From Oscillospiraceae bacterium (GTDB lineage Bacteria; Bacillota; Clostridia; Oscillospirales; CAG-272): 32,464 nt of DNA. The position numbers and the translations under genes are program-made. Position 1 is the stretch's first letter. Each line of letters starts with the position of its first letter. Of the stretch, positions 7,181 to 15,565 are shown piece after piece. Location of the stretch: positions 1 through 32,464 of the forward strand of contig SVRB01000004.1 in assembly GCA_015065045.1 (NCBI GenBank), written 5' to 3'. The notes under the pieces are model-generated. The model was given only the letters and a program-made list of their open reading frames with translations, was not told the DNA's origin and did not search any database.

Positions 7181-8920
7181 TTATCCTTGGTCAGTATATA
7201 CACTGTAGCAGTATGCGCCTACGGGGAAACGTTCGTCAGAGCTTTCCTCAATAATGATCCACAAAAACATATTTCCAAATTCCAATCTTCCTTTTATACC
7301 ACTTTCGTTAAAGACAAATACACCATCCTCTGCGTGCGCTGTAATTTTCAAAAAGGATTCAGTGGTGTTGTGTAACATGTAGTTATCTCTATCGGGGTCG
7401 GGATAGTAGTATGTAAAGGTATATCTGAAATTGACGTCCATTTGTGTGTCTGTTACGTTTTCAAAGTTTGCGTAAGTATAGCTATACGAAAGTTCTTTTC
7501 CGGTGGTTCTTTCCATATTAGCGTGTTTGCGCCAGGTTTGGTTTATACCGGATTTTACAAGATCCTCTGTTGTTTTAGTCAAAGGAGTATAGGTTATTCC
7601 GGATATGTTCCTGGTATGCTCGTAGGCTTTAAAGGGCTCAGGATAACAGAAGTAGTCATTATAATATATTTCCATTGACTCCTCATAGGTGATTAGTTCG
7701 GTCTTTCCGTCCTTTGTCAAATAGCGGTTGCCGTTTTTTGCTAATAAAATAGAATAAATATGATTGTAATCTCCGTTTTTTGTAAACTCGTACAGGCTGT
7801 GTTCCACTTCATTATATTCCACTTTGTCTACGTGGATAAGACCTTGGTCGTCAAGCCAGCAGGTCTCGTTTGAAAAAGCAGCCAACATTACAGGGGTACC
7901 GTTCTTTTTTGTGAATATGGCTTTAATACGGTAATCCTCATTCATAAGAATCAGTTCGTCTTGACCATCGCCGTTAAGGTCGATCTCGTCATATCCAACG
8001 TAGTAATGATCGCAATAAGAACCATACAAAAGAAGGTTGTAGTAATCAAATGCAACGTCATCAGGGAACGAAAAGAGATTATCATAATTACCTCTGGTCC
8101 ATTCTGTTGTATCAAATTTATCCAGACAGGTAGAGATTGACTTGTAGGTATTAAGGATATTTGAGTAGCTGGAGAAATCCGCTACAGGCAGATTTTTGTT
8201 TGTTTTATTGTCTGCCAGAGGGAGATGGATTCGAGGAGCGGATAATTTGAAATCGGAGTATCCCAGTTTGTTAGCCTTATCATATTCTCGAATAAGCTCA
8301 TCGTAAGTTTGCTCGTCAATTATAATACGTTTGCCGTTAACTATCTGAAACAGTTCAAGAATTTTACTCTTCTCAGCGTCGCGGACTCTACCGTAAACAG
8401 AGTCGTATGCCATTTTATCTCCGTCTACGCGGCAAGTATAAAATGTGTTTTCTACAATATTACCGTTTTCAGAGCTACGCACCATAAAAAAACGGTTTCT
8501 TGGGGCGAAATAAATTATGTCACCAGAGTTATTGTTAGCTTCCAACAAGATCGGCTTTCCGTCAGAAATAGTGAATATACCTTGAATAAATGTGGATTTT
8601 GTCATAAGAAGTAGTTCAAGAGTACCGTTGCCATCCATATCTTTATATCCATATCCCATATTATAGGCGCCTTCCGCACTTCTGCAGGAATTGACGATAC
8701 CGTGGAGAGTTTTTGCAATTTCAGCTTCGCGTTTGTCCATGCCTTTTGTGTCAAGCTTAGGTAATTCCTCACCGTTATATTTTGCGGTCAGAAGCTCTGT
8801 GTATTGAGAGATTATATCATCGTATAATTCTTTGTCGGAAACTTGCTGAGGCTTCTGCTTACAGGAAACTACCGATAAAAGCAGACATAAACAGATGGTG
8901 ATAAATAAAGTTTTTTTCAT
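7181..8920 (-). CDS. Predicted lipoprotein with EF-hand-like Asp loops, copy 2 of a tandem pair
   Basis: Exported lipoprotein of 579 residues. It has a signal peptide (MKKTLFITICLCLLL) and lipobox VVSC with the lipidated Cys at 20. Two short calcium-type loops, DMDGNGTLE (about residue 94) and DLNGDGQDE (about 316), are each followed by hydrophobic LLLM/LILM strands, as in VCBS/FG-GAP or EF-hand-like repeats. The protein looks like two related halves, each with a D.DG.G loop and an IFTI.DGKP/IFTKKNGTP strand. The function is unknown; a surface-anchored binding or propeller-like role is possible. It lies downstream of its paralog with a 58-base gap, and the ribosome site AGAGAGGAAAT is identical in both. 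Confidence 0.82.
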   Translation of the reverse strand: MKKTLFITICLCLLLSVVSCKQKPQQVSDKELYDDIISQYTELLTAKYNGEELPKLDTKGMDKREAEIAKTLHGIVNSCRSAEGAYNMGYGYKDMDGNGTLELLLMTKSTFIQGIFTISDGKPILLEANNNSGDIIYFAPRNRFFMVRSSENGNIVENTFYTCRVDGDKMAYDSVYGRVRDAEKSKILELFQIVNGKRIIIDEQTYDELIREYDKANKLGYSDFKLSAPRIHLPLADNKTNKNLPVADFSSYSNILNTYKSISTCLDKFDTTEWTRGNYDNLFSFPDDVAFDYYNLLLYGSYCDHYYVGYDEIDLNGDGQDELILMNEDYRIKAIFTKKNGTPVMLAAFSNETCWLDDQGLIHVDKVEYNEVEHSLYEFTKNGDYNHIYSILLAKNGNRYLTKDGKTELITYEESMEIYYNDYFCYPEPFKAYEHTRNISGITYTPLTKTTEDLVKSGINQTWRKHANMERTTGKELSYSYTYANFENVTDTQMDVNFRYTFTYYYPDPDRDNYMLHNTTESFLKITAHAEDGVFVFNESGIKGRLEFGNMFLWIIIEESSDERFPVGAYCYSVYTDQG

Positions 8921-8978
8921 GATATTTCCTCTCTTTCGTCTGTTGTATAGACAAAATATTAGTTATGTCTTTTGTTTG

Positions 8979-10721
8979 TTATGTTATAATGATGTTCTTA
9001 AAGTTTTTATAAAAGGAGTGAGCGCCTACGGGGAAACGTTCGTCAGTGCTTTCCTCAATAATGATCCACAGATATGCATTTCCAAATTCCAATCTTCCTT
9101 TTATACCACTTTCGTTAAAGACAAATACACCATCCTCTGCGTGCGCTGTAATTTTCAAGAAGGACTCGGTTTTATCCACCAAGTAGTAATTGTCTTTGTT
9201 GGGGTCGGGATAGTAGAAGGAAAAGACGTATTTGAAATTCATACCCAACTGTGTGTCGGTTGCGTTTTCAAAGGTTACATAGGTTGAACTTTTTGCGCCA
9301 GACTTTCCGGTGGCTTCTTCCATATCGGATCCATTGTACCATGTTTCCTCAAATCCTGCCTTAACTATATCATCTGTTATTTCAGTAAAAGGGGTATAGT
9401 TTAATTTTGATACGTTTCTGGTCTGCTCGTTTGGATCTAAAATTTCGGGATAACAGAAAAATATATCTTTATATTCCAACGACTCCTCAAATGTAACAGG
9501 TTTGGTCTTGCCATTTTCGGTATAATAGCGTTTGGTTTCTGTAATAAGAAGTGAATAAAGAAGATTATAGTCACCGTTTTTTGTAAACTCGTATATGCTG
9601 TATTCCAATTCAGTGCCGTCATTGCGATCTACGTGAATAAAGCCTTGTTCATCAAGCCAACAGGCTCCGCGAAGAAACGCGTCTACTAATACAGGCACAC
9701 CGTTTTTTTGAGTAAAAATAGCTTTAATGTTGTAATTCTCAGTCAAAAGAACCAGTTCGTCCTGTCCGTCACCGTTAAGGTCGATTTCGTCATATCCTAA
9801 AAATAAGTCTTTACCATAAGCACCGTATATGAGTCGGTTGTAGTATTCAAAAGATAGGTCATTTGGGAATGTAAATAGGTTGTCATAGACACCATTGATC
9901 CAGTTGAGATAACTGAAATCATCTACACAAGTAGAGATTGTTTTGTAGGTCTTGAGAATTGCGGAGTAGCTTGAGAAATCTGCTACCGGCAGATCTATAT
10001 CTGTATCGTTATTTACCAAAGGAAGATAGATGCGAGGAGATGATAATTTGGAATAAATATAACCCGGATTAGTAGCCATACCATATTCTTCATACAGTTC
10101 ATCGAAGGTTTCTTCGTCAATTATAATACGTTTACCGTCAACAATTTGGAATGTTTCAGTAGTTTGTTTTTTCTCTCTGTCATAGATCGCACCATAAACA
10201 GAGATGTATTCCATTTTATCTCCGTCTACGTTGCAAGAATAAATTGTATTTTCTTCGATGCTGCCGTTTTCTATTGAACGCATTATATAAAAATGATTCT
10301 TTCGAGCGAAAAATATGATGCCGTCGGGTTCGTAGTTAGCTTCCAATAAAATCGGCTTTCCGTCCGAAATGGTGAAGATAGCTTTAATGGTTGTATATTT
10401 TGTCATAAGAAATAGCTCCGGTGTGCCGTTGCCATCCATATCCTTATATCCATATCCCATATTATAGGCAGATTTCTTGTCTTTACAAGCGCTGACAATA
10501 CTGTGGAGAGTTTTTGCAATTTCAGCTTCGCGTTTGTCCATGCCTTTTGTGTCAAGCTTAGGTAATTCCTCACCGTTATATTTCGCAGTGAGAAGCTCGG
10601 TGTATTGAGAGATTATATCATTGTATAATTGTTTGTCAGGAACTTGCTGAGGCTTCTGCTTACAGGAAACTACCGATAAAAGCAGACATAAACAGATGGT
10701 GATAAATAAGGTTTTTTTCAT
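8979..10721 (-). CDS. Predicted lipoprotein with EF-hand-like Asp loops, copy 1 of a tandem pair
   Basis: The 580-residue paralog of the next gene downstream. It has the same signal peptide and lipobox (Cys 20) and the same two Asp loops (DMDGNGTPE, DLNGDGQDE). The first 72 residues and the block ESFLKITAHAEDGVFVFNE...GIKGRLEFGN near the end are nearly identical to copy 2, while the middle differs at many residues. The final dozen codons (SFYKNFKNIIIT) are unrelated to the end of copy 2. Homology stops abruptly near base 9020, so the reading frame runs into spacer DNA there, as expected at a duplication joint. It is the promoter-proximal gene of the pair. Function unknown. Confidence 0.82.
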   Translation of the reverse strand: MKKTLFITICLCLLLSVVSCKQKPQQVPDKQLYNDIISQYTELLTAKYNGEELPKLDTKGMDKREAEIAKTLHSIVSACKDKKSAYNMGYGYKDMDGNGTPELFLMTKYTTIKAIFTISDGKPILLEANYEPDGIIFFARKNHFYIMRSIENGSIEENTIYSCNVDGDKMEYISVYGAIYDREKKQTTETFQIVDGKRIIIDEETFDELYEEYGMATNPGYIYSKLSSPRIYLPLVNNDTDIDLPVADFSSYSAILKTYKTISTCVDDFSYLNWINGVYDNLFTFPNDLSFEYYNRLIYGAYGKDLFLGYDEIDLNGDGQDELVLLTENYNIKAIFTQKNGVPVLVDAFLRGACWLDEQGFIHVDRNDGTELEYSIYEFTKNGDYNLLYSLLITETKRYYTENGKTKPVTFEESLEYKDIFFCYPEILDPNEQTRNVSKLNYTPFTEITDDIVKAGFEETWYNGSDMEEATGKSGAKSSTYVTFENATDTQLGMNFKYVFSFYYPDPNKDNYYLVDKTESFLKITAHAEDGVFVFNESGIKGRLEFGNAYLWIIIEESTDERFPVGAHSFYKNFKNIIIT

Positions 10722-10759
10722 GATATTTCCTCTCTTTCGTTATTGCCGTTTTCATAGTT

Positions 10760-10788
10760 ATGGTAACATAAAAATACATAATGGTCAA
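10760..10788 (-). promoter_or_regulatory. Promoter of the lipoprotein pair
   Basis: Minus-strand TTGACC (10783-10788), 17-bp spacer, TACCAT (10760-10765). No second clear promoter is seen in the short gap between the paralogs, so they probably form one operon. Confidence 0.55.
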
Positions 10789-10952
10789 GGATTTCACATT
10801 ATGAAACAAAGTTAAAACAACAGTGAAAATGGTAATATATTATTATCTTAGAAGTCTTTCTATTTATTAGACGAAGTTTTTTACAAAAACTCTCAGTAAA
10901 TTTTATATTTTTTAAAATTATTCCGAGAAATTATGCTACCATTGCAGAATAA

Positions 10953-10981
10953 TTGACATTATGTGCATTCCATGTTACAAT
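10953..10981 (+). promoter_or_regulatory. Promoter of the NhaC-type transporter
   Basis: TTGACA (10953-10958), 17-bp spacer, TACAAT (10976-10981), about 40 bases before the ATG. The remaining A/T-rich DNA between this and the divergent lipoprotein promoter shows nothing else. Confidence 0.75.
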
Positions 10982-11021
10982 AAAAAAGATGTAAATTCAC
11001 GTCTTTGAGAGGAATAAATAT

Positions 11022-12329
11022 ATGAAAAAAGGAAATATATTGGCACTTTTGCCGGTTGGCGTTTTTATTGTGCTATATTTAGGATTAGGAATTACCTTTG
11101 AGTATATTTTGAAGATTCCTATGGGGTTTTATAAGATTCCAATTGTGGTAATCTTTTTGGTGTCGCTGCTTGTGGCTTGTCTGCAAAACAGAGAAAAAAG
11201 CTTTGAGGAGAAGCTGTCTTTGATGGGGCAAGGCGTGGGAGATAAGAATATTATCACCATGCTGCTGATTTTTCTAATGGCAGGTGTTTTCGTAGGTGTG
11301 ATCGGGAGAAACAGCGCCGAGAGCGTTGCTTATTTTATGCTGTCTATTGTTCCGCCTCGATTTGCAGTTTGTGTAATATTTATCGTTAGTTGTTTTGTTT
11401 CCACTGCTATGGGTACCTCAGTGGGAACCATTTCGTTGCTTACTCCAATCGCAGTAGCGATTTCAACGACATCAGGATTTTCCCTGCCGCTTTGCGTAGG
11501 TACAGTTATGGGCGGTGCTATGTTTGGCGATAATCTGTCATTCGTTTCTGATACCACGATTGCTGCCTGCAATGGTCAGGGATGCGCTATGAAGGATAAG
11601 TTCCGAACGAATTTTGCTATCGTCCTTCCTGCCGCCATTGTAACGCTTGGACTTATTCTCGTATTTTCTTTGCAGGCGGATATTCAGCCTCTGGAAAAAA
11701 TGTCTTATAATCTCGTTCAGATCATTCCATATCTTTTGGTGTTGATCGGAGGTATTATCGGAATTAACGTGTTTGTTACCCTTTTGATTGGTATCGTAAC
11801 AGGATGCGTGATCATGCTGGGGACGGGTGCTGTGGGCTTCATCTCGCTTCTTGAGAATATGGGTGACGGTGTTTCGGGTATGTTCGAAACCTCGATGGTT
11901 GCCATATTGGTGGCGGCACTCTGCGCTCTGATTCGCGATGCGGGCGGCTTCCAGTCTTTACTCAACGGCATACGTCGTGTGTTCCGCGGTAAAAAAGGCG
12001 GACAGTTAGGTATTGGGCTGCTTGTTGGAATGATGGATATTAGCACTGCCAACAATACGGTAGCAATCGTAATGGCAAACCCCATTGCCTCGGAGATGGC
12101 GAAGGAGTACAATATTTCTCCCAGAAAGACTGCATCGATCCTCGATACTTTCTCTTGCATATTCCAGGGCATTCTGCCTTACGGTGCGCAGATGCTGGTA
12201 GCGCTGTCTGCGGTTAGCACGATGGGATTAAAGCTTGGAGCTTTTGAGGTGATTTCTTACCTGTTCTATCCTATGATGCTGCTTCTCAGCTCTCTGGTGT
12301 TTATGTTCCTCATTCCCGATAAAAAATAA
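11022..12329 (+). CDS. NhaC-family Na+/H+ antiporter-like transporter
   Basis: Polytopic membrane protein of 435 residues with about eleven hydrophobic helices. The family signature is GGAMFGDNLSFVSDTTIAA, the conserved GD..S..SDTT motif of NhaC-type transporters, with a matching segment GMMDISTANNTVAIVMANP in the second half. The exchanged solutes are unknown: members swap Na+ for H+ or organic acids (for example malate/lactate in MleN). The neighbouring type-2 malate/lactate dehydrogenase makes a carboxylate partner plausible, but that is inference. GAGAGGAA precedes the ATG. This gene looks more GC-rich than its neighbours. Confidence 0.85.
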   Translation: MKKGNILALLPVGVFIVLYLGLGITFEYILKIPMGFYKIPIVVIFLVSLLVACLQNREKSFEEKLSLMGQGVGDKNIITMLLIFLMAGVFVGVIGRNSAESVAYFMLSIVPPRFAVCVIFIVSCFVSTAMGTSVGTISLLTPIAVAISTTSGFSLPLCVGTVMGGAMFGDNLSFVSDTTIAACNGQGCAMKDKFRTNFAIVLPAAIVTLGLILVFSLQADIQPLEKMSYNLVQIIPYLLVLIGGIIGINVFVTLLIGIVTGCVIMLGTGAVGFISLLENMGDGVSGMFETSMVAILVAALCALIRDAGGFQSLLNGIRRVFRGKKGGQLGIGLLVGMMDISTANNTVAIVMANPIASEMAKEYNISPRKTASILDTFSCIFQGILPYGAQMLVALSAVSTMGLKLGAFEVISYLFYPMMLLLSSLVFMFLIPDKK

Positions 12330-12349
12330 CGAAAAACTTATAGAATAAA

Positions 12350-12381
12350 TAAAAACGGAAACCGAAAGGTTTCCGTTTTTT
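12350..12381 (+). terminator. Terminator of the NhaC-type gene
   Basis: Inverted repeat with a GAAA tetraloop (ACGG...CCGT arms), flanked by an A-run on the left and T7 on the right, shortly after the stop codon. Confidence 0.88.
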
Positions 12382-12386
12382 TGCGG

Positions 12387-12425
12387 CTTGAACCAGCAAT
12401 GCTCTTCCTGAAACAATGGTCGAAA
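12387..12425. repeat. 39-bp dispersed repeat, copy A
   Basis: Shares roughly four bases in five with 16667-16705, including the blocks CTTGAACC and CTTCCTGAAACA.TGGTCGAAA. On the minus strand both can encode H(I/V)ST.VSGR...VQ. Here it has no start codon or ribosome site and looks like a fragment. Confidence 0.55.
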
Positions 12426-12449
12426 CGTGTGTTTGAATATTACAACAAA

Positions 12450-12489
12450 AAACAAAGGCTGAATCAAGTACAAGTAACTTAATTCAGCC
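12450..12489 (-). terminator. Terminator of the type-2 dehydrogenase
   Basis: GGCTGAAT (12457-12464) pairs with ATTCAGCC (12482-12489). On the minus strand the stem is followed by TTTGTTTTTTG, just after the stop codon of the gene at 12497. Confidence 0.78.
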
Positions 12490-12496
12490 AAAAAAA

Positions 12497-13618
12497 TTAT
12501 TTTTCCCAAGGGAATACGTATTGCGTAAGCTTAAGCTCGTCACGCACCATATTCAGTTCTTTTTGAACTGACGCGTTTATCGGAACTCCACCTTTGCGCG
12601 CAAGTCTTATTTCATACTCTTTTTCGCCCGCGGTATATATTCTGTCAGCGCCGGGAGCTTTCTTAGCAGCTCTCATGCTGCGTGTGATTTCACCTGCTTT
12701 TTTACGAGCTGTTTCTTCGCCCATAAAATGCTCAGTATCAATAGCTATAAACCAGTGGCCAAGGTTGTAATGACGGCGATTACCGTTTTCGTCTCTGCCG
12801 CTTAAAGCCTTGCCGTACGCTCCGTCTTGCAAAATGGATGCCATAAACTCAACAGCCATAGCAAAGCCATAACCTTTATATCCGCCGAGAGTTTCACCTA
12901 TTCCGCCTAAAGTGGTAAGCGCCGCAGTACCGCCGTTTATTCTCTTAATAGCTTCTCCTGCGTTGCCCTCTACAGCAGAGCCGTCATCAGCTACTACTGT
13001 TCCGACAGGCACGTTTTCGCCTATACGCTCATAATATTCAAGCTTGCCGTTCTGTGTAATTGATGTTGCGCAGTCAAAGTTAAAATCAAAAGCTTCGTCG
13101 GTAGGTACGCCGATTGTAAAGGGATTCGTACCGAACATACCCTCAACACTGTTTGTCGGAGCAACAGTGGGACGCGCGTTTGTTCCCGTCATACCGATAC
13201 AGCCTGCCTTTGTCGCCATTGAGGAATAATATCCTGCGATACCGTAATGGCAAGAGTTACGTACAACGACCATGCCCATTCCATATTCTTTGGCTTTTGC
13301 AATAGCCATACTCATAGCCTTGTGTCCGATTACTTGTCCCATACCGTGATGTCCGTCAATAACGGCAGTAGTCGGAGTTTCTTTTATTATTTCAATTTCT
13401 GTAACTGCGTTTTGAATACCCGCTTTGATTCTGTCAAGATATACGGGCTTAAATCTGTTTACACCGTGCGATTCAATTCCTCTTTTATCTGCTTCGAGAA
13501 GTACGTCGGCGCATATTTTTGCATCTTCTACAGGGATACCGTATCCCACAAATGCGTCTGTAACAAAGTTCGTAATTGTCTCCCAATCTACGACTATCGT
13601 TGAATTGTTTTTCGCCAT
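12497..13618 (-). CDS. Type-2 malate/L-lactate dehydrogenase family (Ldh_2) oxidoreductase
   Basis: NAD(P)-dependent oxidoreductase of the YlbC/AllD/ComC family, structurally unrelated to classical LDH. At 373 residues it is slightly longer than most. Family motifs: ADKRGIESHGVNRF with the catalytic His region near residue 50, VVVRNSCHYGIAGYYS, the substrate/cofactor segment MFGTNPFTIGVP, and GGYKGYGFAMAVEF. It could act on malate, lactate, ureidoglycolate, sulfolactate or a sugar acid; the sequence does not decide. It is convergent with the NhaC-type transporter and has a GGAGG ribosome site and its own promoter. Start ATG 13618. Confidence 0.9.
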   Translation of the reverse strand: MAKNNSTIVVDWETITNFVTDAFVGYGIPVEDAKICADVLLEADKRGIESHGVNRFKPVYLDRIKAGIQNAVTEIEIIKETPTTAVIDGHHGMGQVIGHKAMSMAIAKAKEYGMGMVVVRNSCHYGIAGYYSSMATKAGCIGMTGTNARPTVAPTNSVEGMFGTNPFTIGVPTDEAFDFNFDCATSITQNGKLEYYERIGENVPVGTVVADDGSAVEGNAGEAIKRINGGTAALTTLGGIGETLGGYKGYGFAMAVEFMASILQDGAYGKALSGRDENGNRRHYNLGHWFIAIDTEHFMGEETARKKAGEITRSMRAAKKAPGADRIYTAGEKEYEIRLARKGGVPINASVQKELNMVRDELKLTQYVFPWEK

Positions 13619-13692
13619 TTATCCATTACCTCCACGGTTTGTTTGATTAACGTTATATCGGTAACAACATATAAGCTGCATCTATATATTTT

Positions 13693-13721
13693 ATTGTAAC
13701 ACATATTGACAAATTCTGCAA
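13693..13721 (-). promoter_or_regulatory. Promoter of the type-2 dehydrogenase
   Basis: Minus-strand TTGCAG (13716-13721), 17-bp spacer, TACAAT (13693-13698). Confidence 0.6.
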
Positions 13722-13779
13722 TACATTATTTAAATTTAAAAAGACTTTACCAATTTTAGACAGTATTCGAATATTATAC

Positions 13780-13817
13780 TTGTAATAAGCATCTGTGTAT
13801 GCTATAATGAGGTATAG
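13780..13817 (+). promoter_or_regulatory. Promoter with a small inverted repeat
   Basis: TTGTAA (13780-13785), 17-bp spacer, TATAAT (13803-13808). CTATA/TATAG (13802-13806 / 13813-13817) straddles the -10 and start site and could be a weak operator. Confidence 0.6.
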
Positions 13818-13851
13818 TAAAATATTACTTGTTTCAAGGAGATATAGAACG

Positions 13852-14358
13852 ATGAGTAAAGTAAAAAACGAACCTAAATACAAAAATGGTTTATTGCAGG
13901 CAGTAAGAGCGCAGCTTGAACACAGAGCGTTTTGGCTTTATCTGCTTTGCGATGAAGCACAGAAAAGAGGGCTTGACCCCAGAGATTTCGGTAGCGCGGC
14001 AGTAAAGAGATGCGGACTTTCTCAGGGAAATGACCTTGTAAAAAAGGGTAAGACAGATAGCTTGAAGGGACTTCGCAAGACGTTGTTTACAAAGGCGGCG
14101 CAGCTTGTTTTCGAGATGGATATTATTGAATCTACAGACGATAAGCTTTCGATAGATTTTCACTATTGTCCTCTTGTAAAGGCTTGGCAGAAGGCGGGCT
14201 GTACAGACGAAGAAATTGCAATGCTTTGCGATATTGCTATGTGCGGTGACCACGGTATCGGCGAATGTTACGGAAGCGTACTCGACCTTCCTAAGTGTAT
14301 TGCAAAGGGCGACGATATTTGCTCCCTCCGCTACCACAAAAAGACAGAAGAAAAGTAA
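13852..14358 (+). CDS. ATC-hydrolase-family protein (L-2-amino-thiazoline-4-carboxylate hydrolase-like)
   Basis: A 168-residue soluble protein resembling the family named after L-2-amino-thiazoline-4-carboxylic acid hydrolase, which in Pseudomonas converts ATC to a cysteine precursor. Family-like features are the HYCPLVKAWQKAGCTDEEIAMLCDIA block and GDHGIGECYG near the C-terminus, with conserved Cys/His that may bind a ligand or metal. Most clostridial members have no tested function, so the enzymatic label is weak. The start is ATG 13852 after an AAGGAGATA ribosome site. The open frame extends to 13795, upstream of the predicted -10, so the longer form is rejected. It begins a run of three plus-strand genes. 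Confidence 0.72.
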   Translation: MSKVKNEPKYKNGLLQAVRAQLEHRAFWLYLLCDEAQKRGLDPRDFGSAAVKRCGLSQGNDLVKKGKTDSLKGLRKTLFTKAAQLVFEMDIIESTDDKLSIDFHYCPLVKAWQKAGCTDEEIAMLCDIAMCGDHGIGECYGSVLDLPKCIAKGDDICSLRYHKKTEEK

Positions 14359-14398
14359 AAAAAGCACATAACAGACTAATAAATAAAGGAGTTTTGAG

Positions 14399-14707
14399 AT
14401 GTCTATTAAATTGCAAAAAAAAATTAGATTTGTGCCTGCTTTAAATTTTTTTGTAACCGGTTTTTCACTTATTAAAGCATACCGTAGCAGTAATCAAGCT
14501 CGTGTTGCAGATATGTTAAAAATTGTGTTAGTTGGGTTTATATTAATGTTTTTAGTGAATATTCCGCAGATAATTCTCTTAGAATTTATTGAAAATGCAG
14601 TGTTCACAAATGTTCTGTCACTCATTTCAAATTATGCTACACTTTTTGTGCTCTCATCGTTTTTTATTATGCAACAGGAAAAATATTTAATGAATGACGG
14701 CAAATAA
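14399..14707 (+). CDS. Small membrane protein, 102 aa, unknown
   Basis: Not recognised. Two or three hydrophobic helices (about residues 10-25, 40-62, 70-90) with a positively charged N-terminus (KLQKKIR), suggesting it is anchored in the cytoplasmic membrane. A good AAGGAG site lies eight bases before the ATG. It begins 40 bases after the preceding stop with no terminator, so it is probably in the same transcript. Confidence 0.65.
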   Translation: MSIKLQKKIRFVPALNFFVTGFSLIKAYRSSNQARVADMLKIVLVGFILMFLVNIPQIILLEFIENAVFTNVLSLISNYATLFVLSSFFIMQQEKYLMNDGK

Positions 14708-14797
14708 GTGGGGATAGATTTGTTTTTCATAACCTACGATCAAAAAAACGACGAAATGTACATACCATATTTTCACTTGATGTAAAGGAGATTTGTG

Positions 14798-15376
14798 ATG
14801 AAAAAAGTACAAATTCCTGCCGACATAAAAGCTTATGTAAACAGAAAAGTTATAAAAAAGATAATTTGTTGGGCGCTTTTGACTTTGGGGATTGTTTTGT
14901 TGATCACTTTGTACGGTGAAAAATGTTTTCATCGTTTAGATGATACGACGAAGCATATTATTTACACATTGCTTGCTTTATCGCCTGTTTATATTTTAAA
15001 AATGTATAGATTGATCGATAAATCGTGGTGCGGAGAATTGGTTGATATTGAGATTCGGTACACGACCGATAGTAATAGAGGTTTTAAGCCCACTCTCGAA
15101 ACGCTTTATACAAAAGAGACTGTGATTTTTCATGTAAAAGTTGGTGACAAGATCATAAAACGAAAAGCATACGAAAACGCTGCAAAAAACAGTAATATTT
15201 CTTCGTGCTATCGAAAGGGAGATTTTGTAGCGCATATATATGGTACTGATTACATTCAGATTATTAACGAAAAAGCTGAAAATGTAATTTGTGTTGTGTG
15301 CGGCTTATCAACTCCCGGAAATTTCGAAGAATGCCATTCCTGCCACCATACACTTAAGATAAATGTTGAAGAATAA
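14798..15376 (+). CDS. Membrane protein with C-terminal zinc ribbon, unknown
   Basis: A 192-residue protein with two predicted membrane helices (about 22-40 and 52-70), then a basic soluble domain rich in beta strands. It ends in CVVCGLSTPGNFEECHSCH, a CxxC-x10-CxxC zinc-ribbon pattern. The soluble part probably faces the cytoplasm. Start ATG 14798, eight bases after TAAAGGAG; a GTG directly before it is the alternative. It is last in the run begun at 13852 and is followed by a terminator. Function unknown. Confidence 0.68.
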   Translation: MKKVQIPADIKAYVNRKVIKKIICWALLTLGIVLLITLYGEKCFHRLDDTTKHIIYTLLALSPVYILKMYRLIDKSWCGELVDIEIRYTTDSNRGFKPTLETLYTKETVIFHVKVGDKIIKRKAYENAAKNSNISSCYRKGDFVAHIYGTDYIQIINEKAENVICVVCGLSTPGNFEECHSCHHTLKINVEE

Positions 15377-15411
15377 ATTTGCAGACAACAAAAAAACTTA
15401 TATAAAAAACA

Positions 15412-15438
15412 CGGGAATCGAAAGATTCCCGATTTTTT
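15412..15438 (+). terminator. Intrinsic terminator
   Basis: CGGGAATC-GAAA-GATTCCCG followed by ATTTTTT. The same stem sequence recurs in the hairpin at 18653-18684. Confidence 0.93.
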
Positions 15439-15491
15439 GTATTACTAAACTAATCGTGTATAAAATCAACTTAAACTAAACAGTGCGGTTA

Positions 15492-15520
15492 TTGTAATTT
15501 AATCTACTCTTTGTTATTAT
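15492..15520 (+). promoter_or_regulatory. Promoter of the XRE regulator
   Basis: TTGTAA (15492-15497), 17-bp spacer, TATTAT (15515-15520), about 45 bases before the ATG. Confidence 0.55.
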
Positions 15521-15565
15521 GTAGTTAGAATAAGCGCTTCAACTTTTTAAAGGGAGTAATAATAA

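Noticed and set aside
13891..14367. 158-codon minus-strand ORF
   Set aside because: Antisense shadow of the ATC-hydrolase-family gene.
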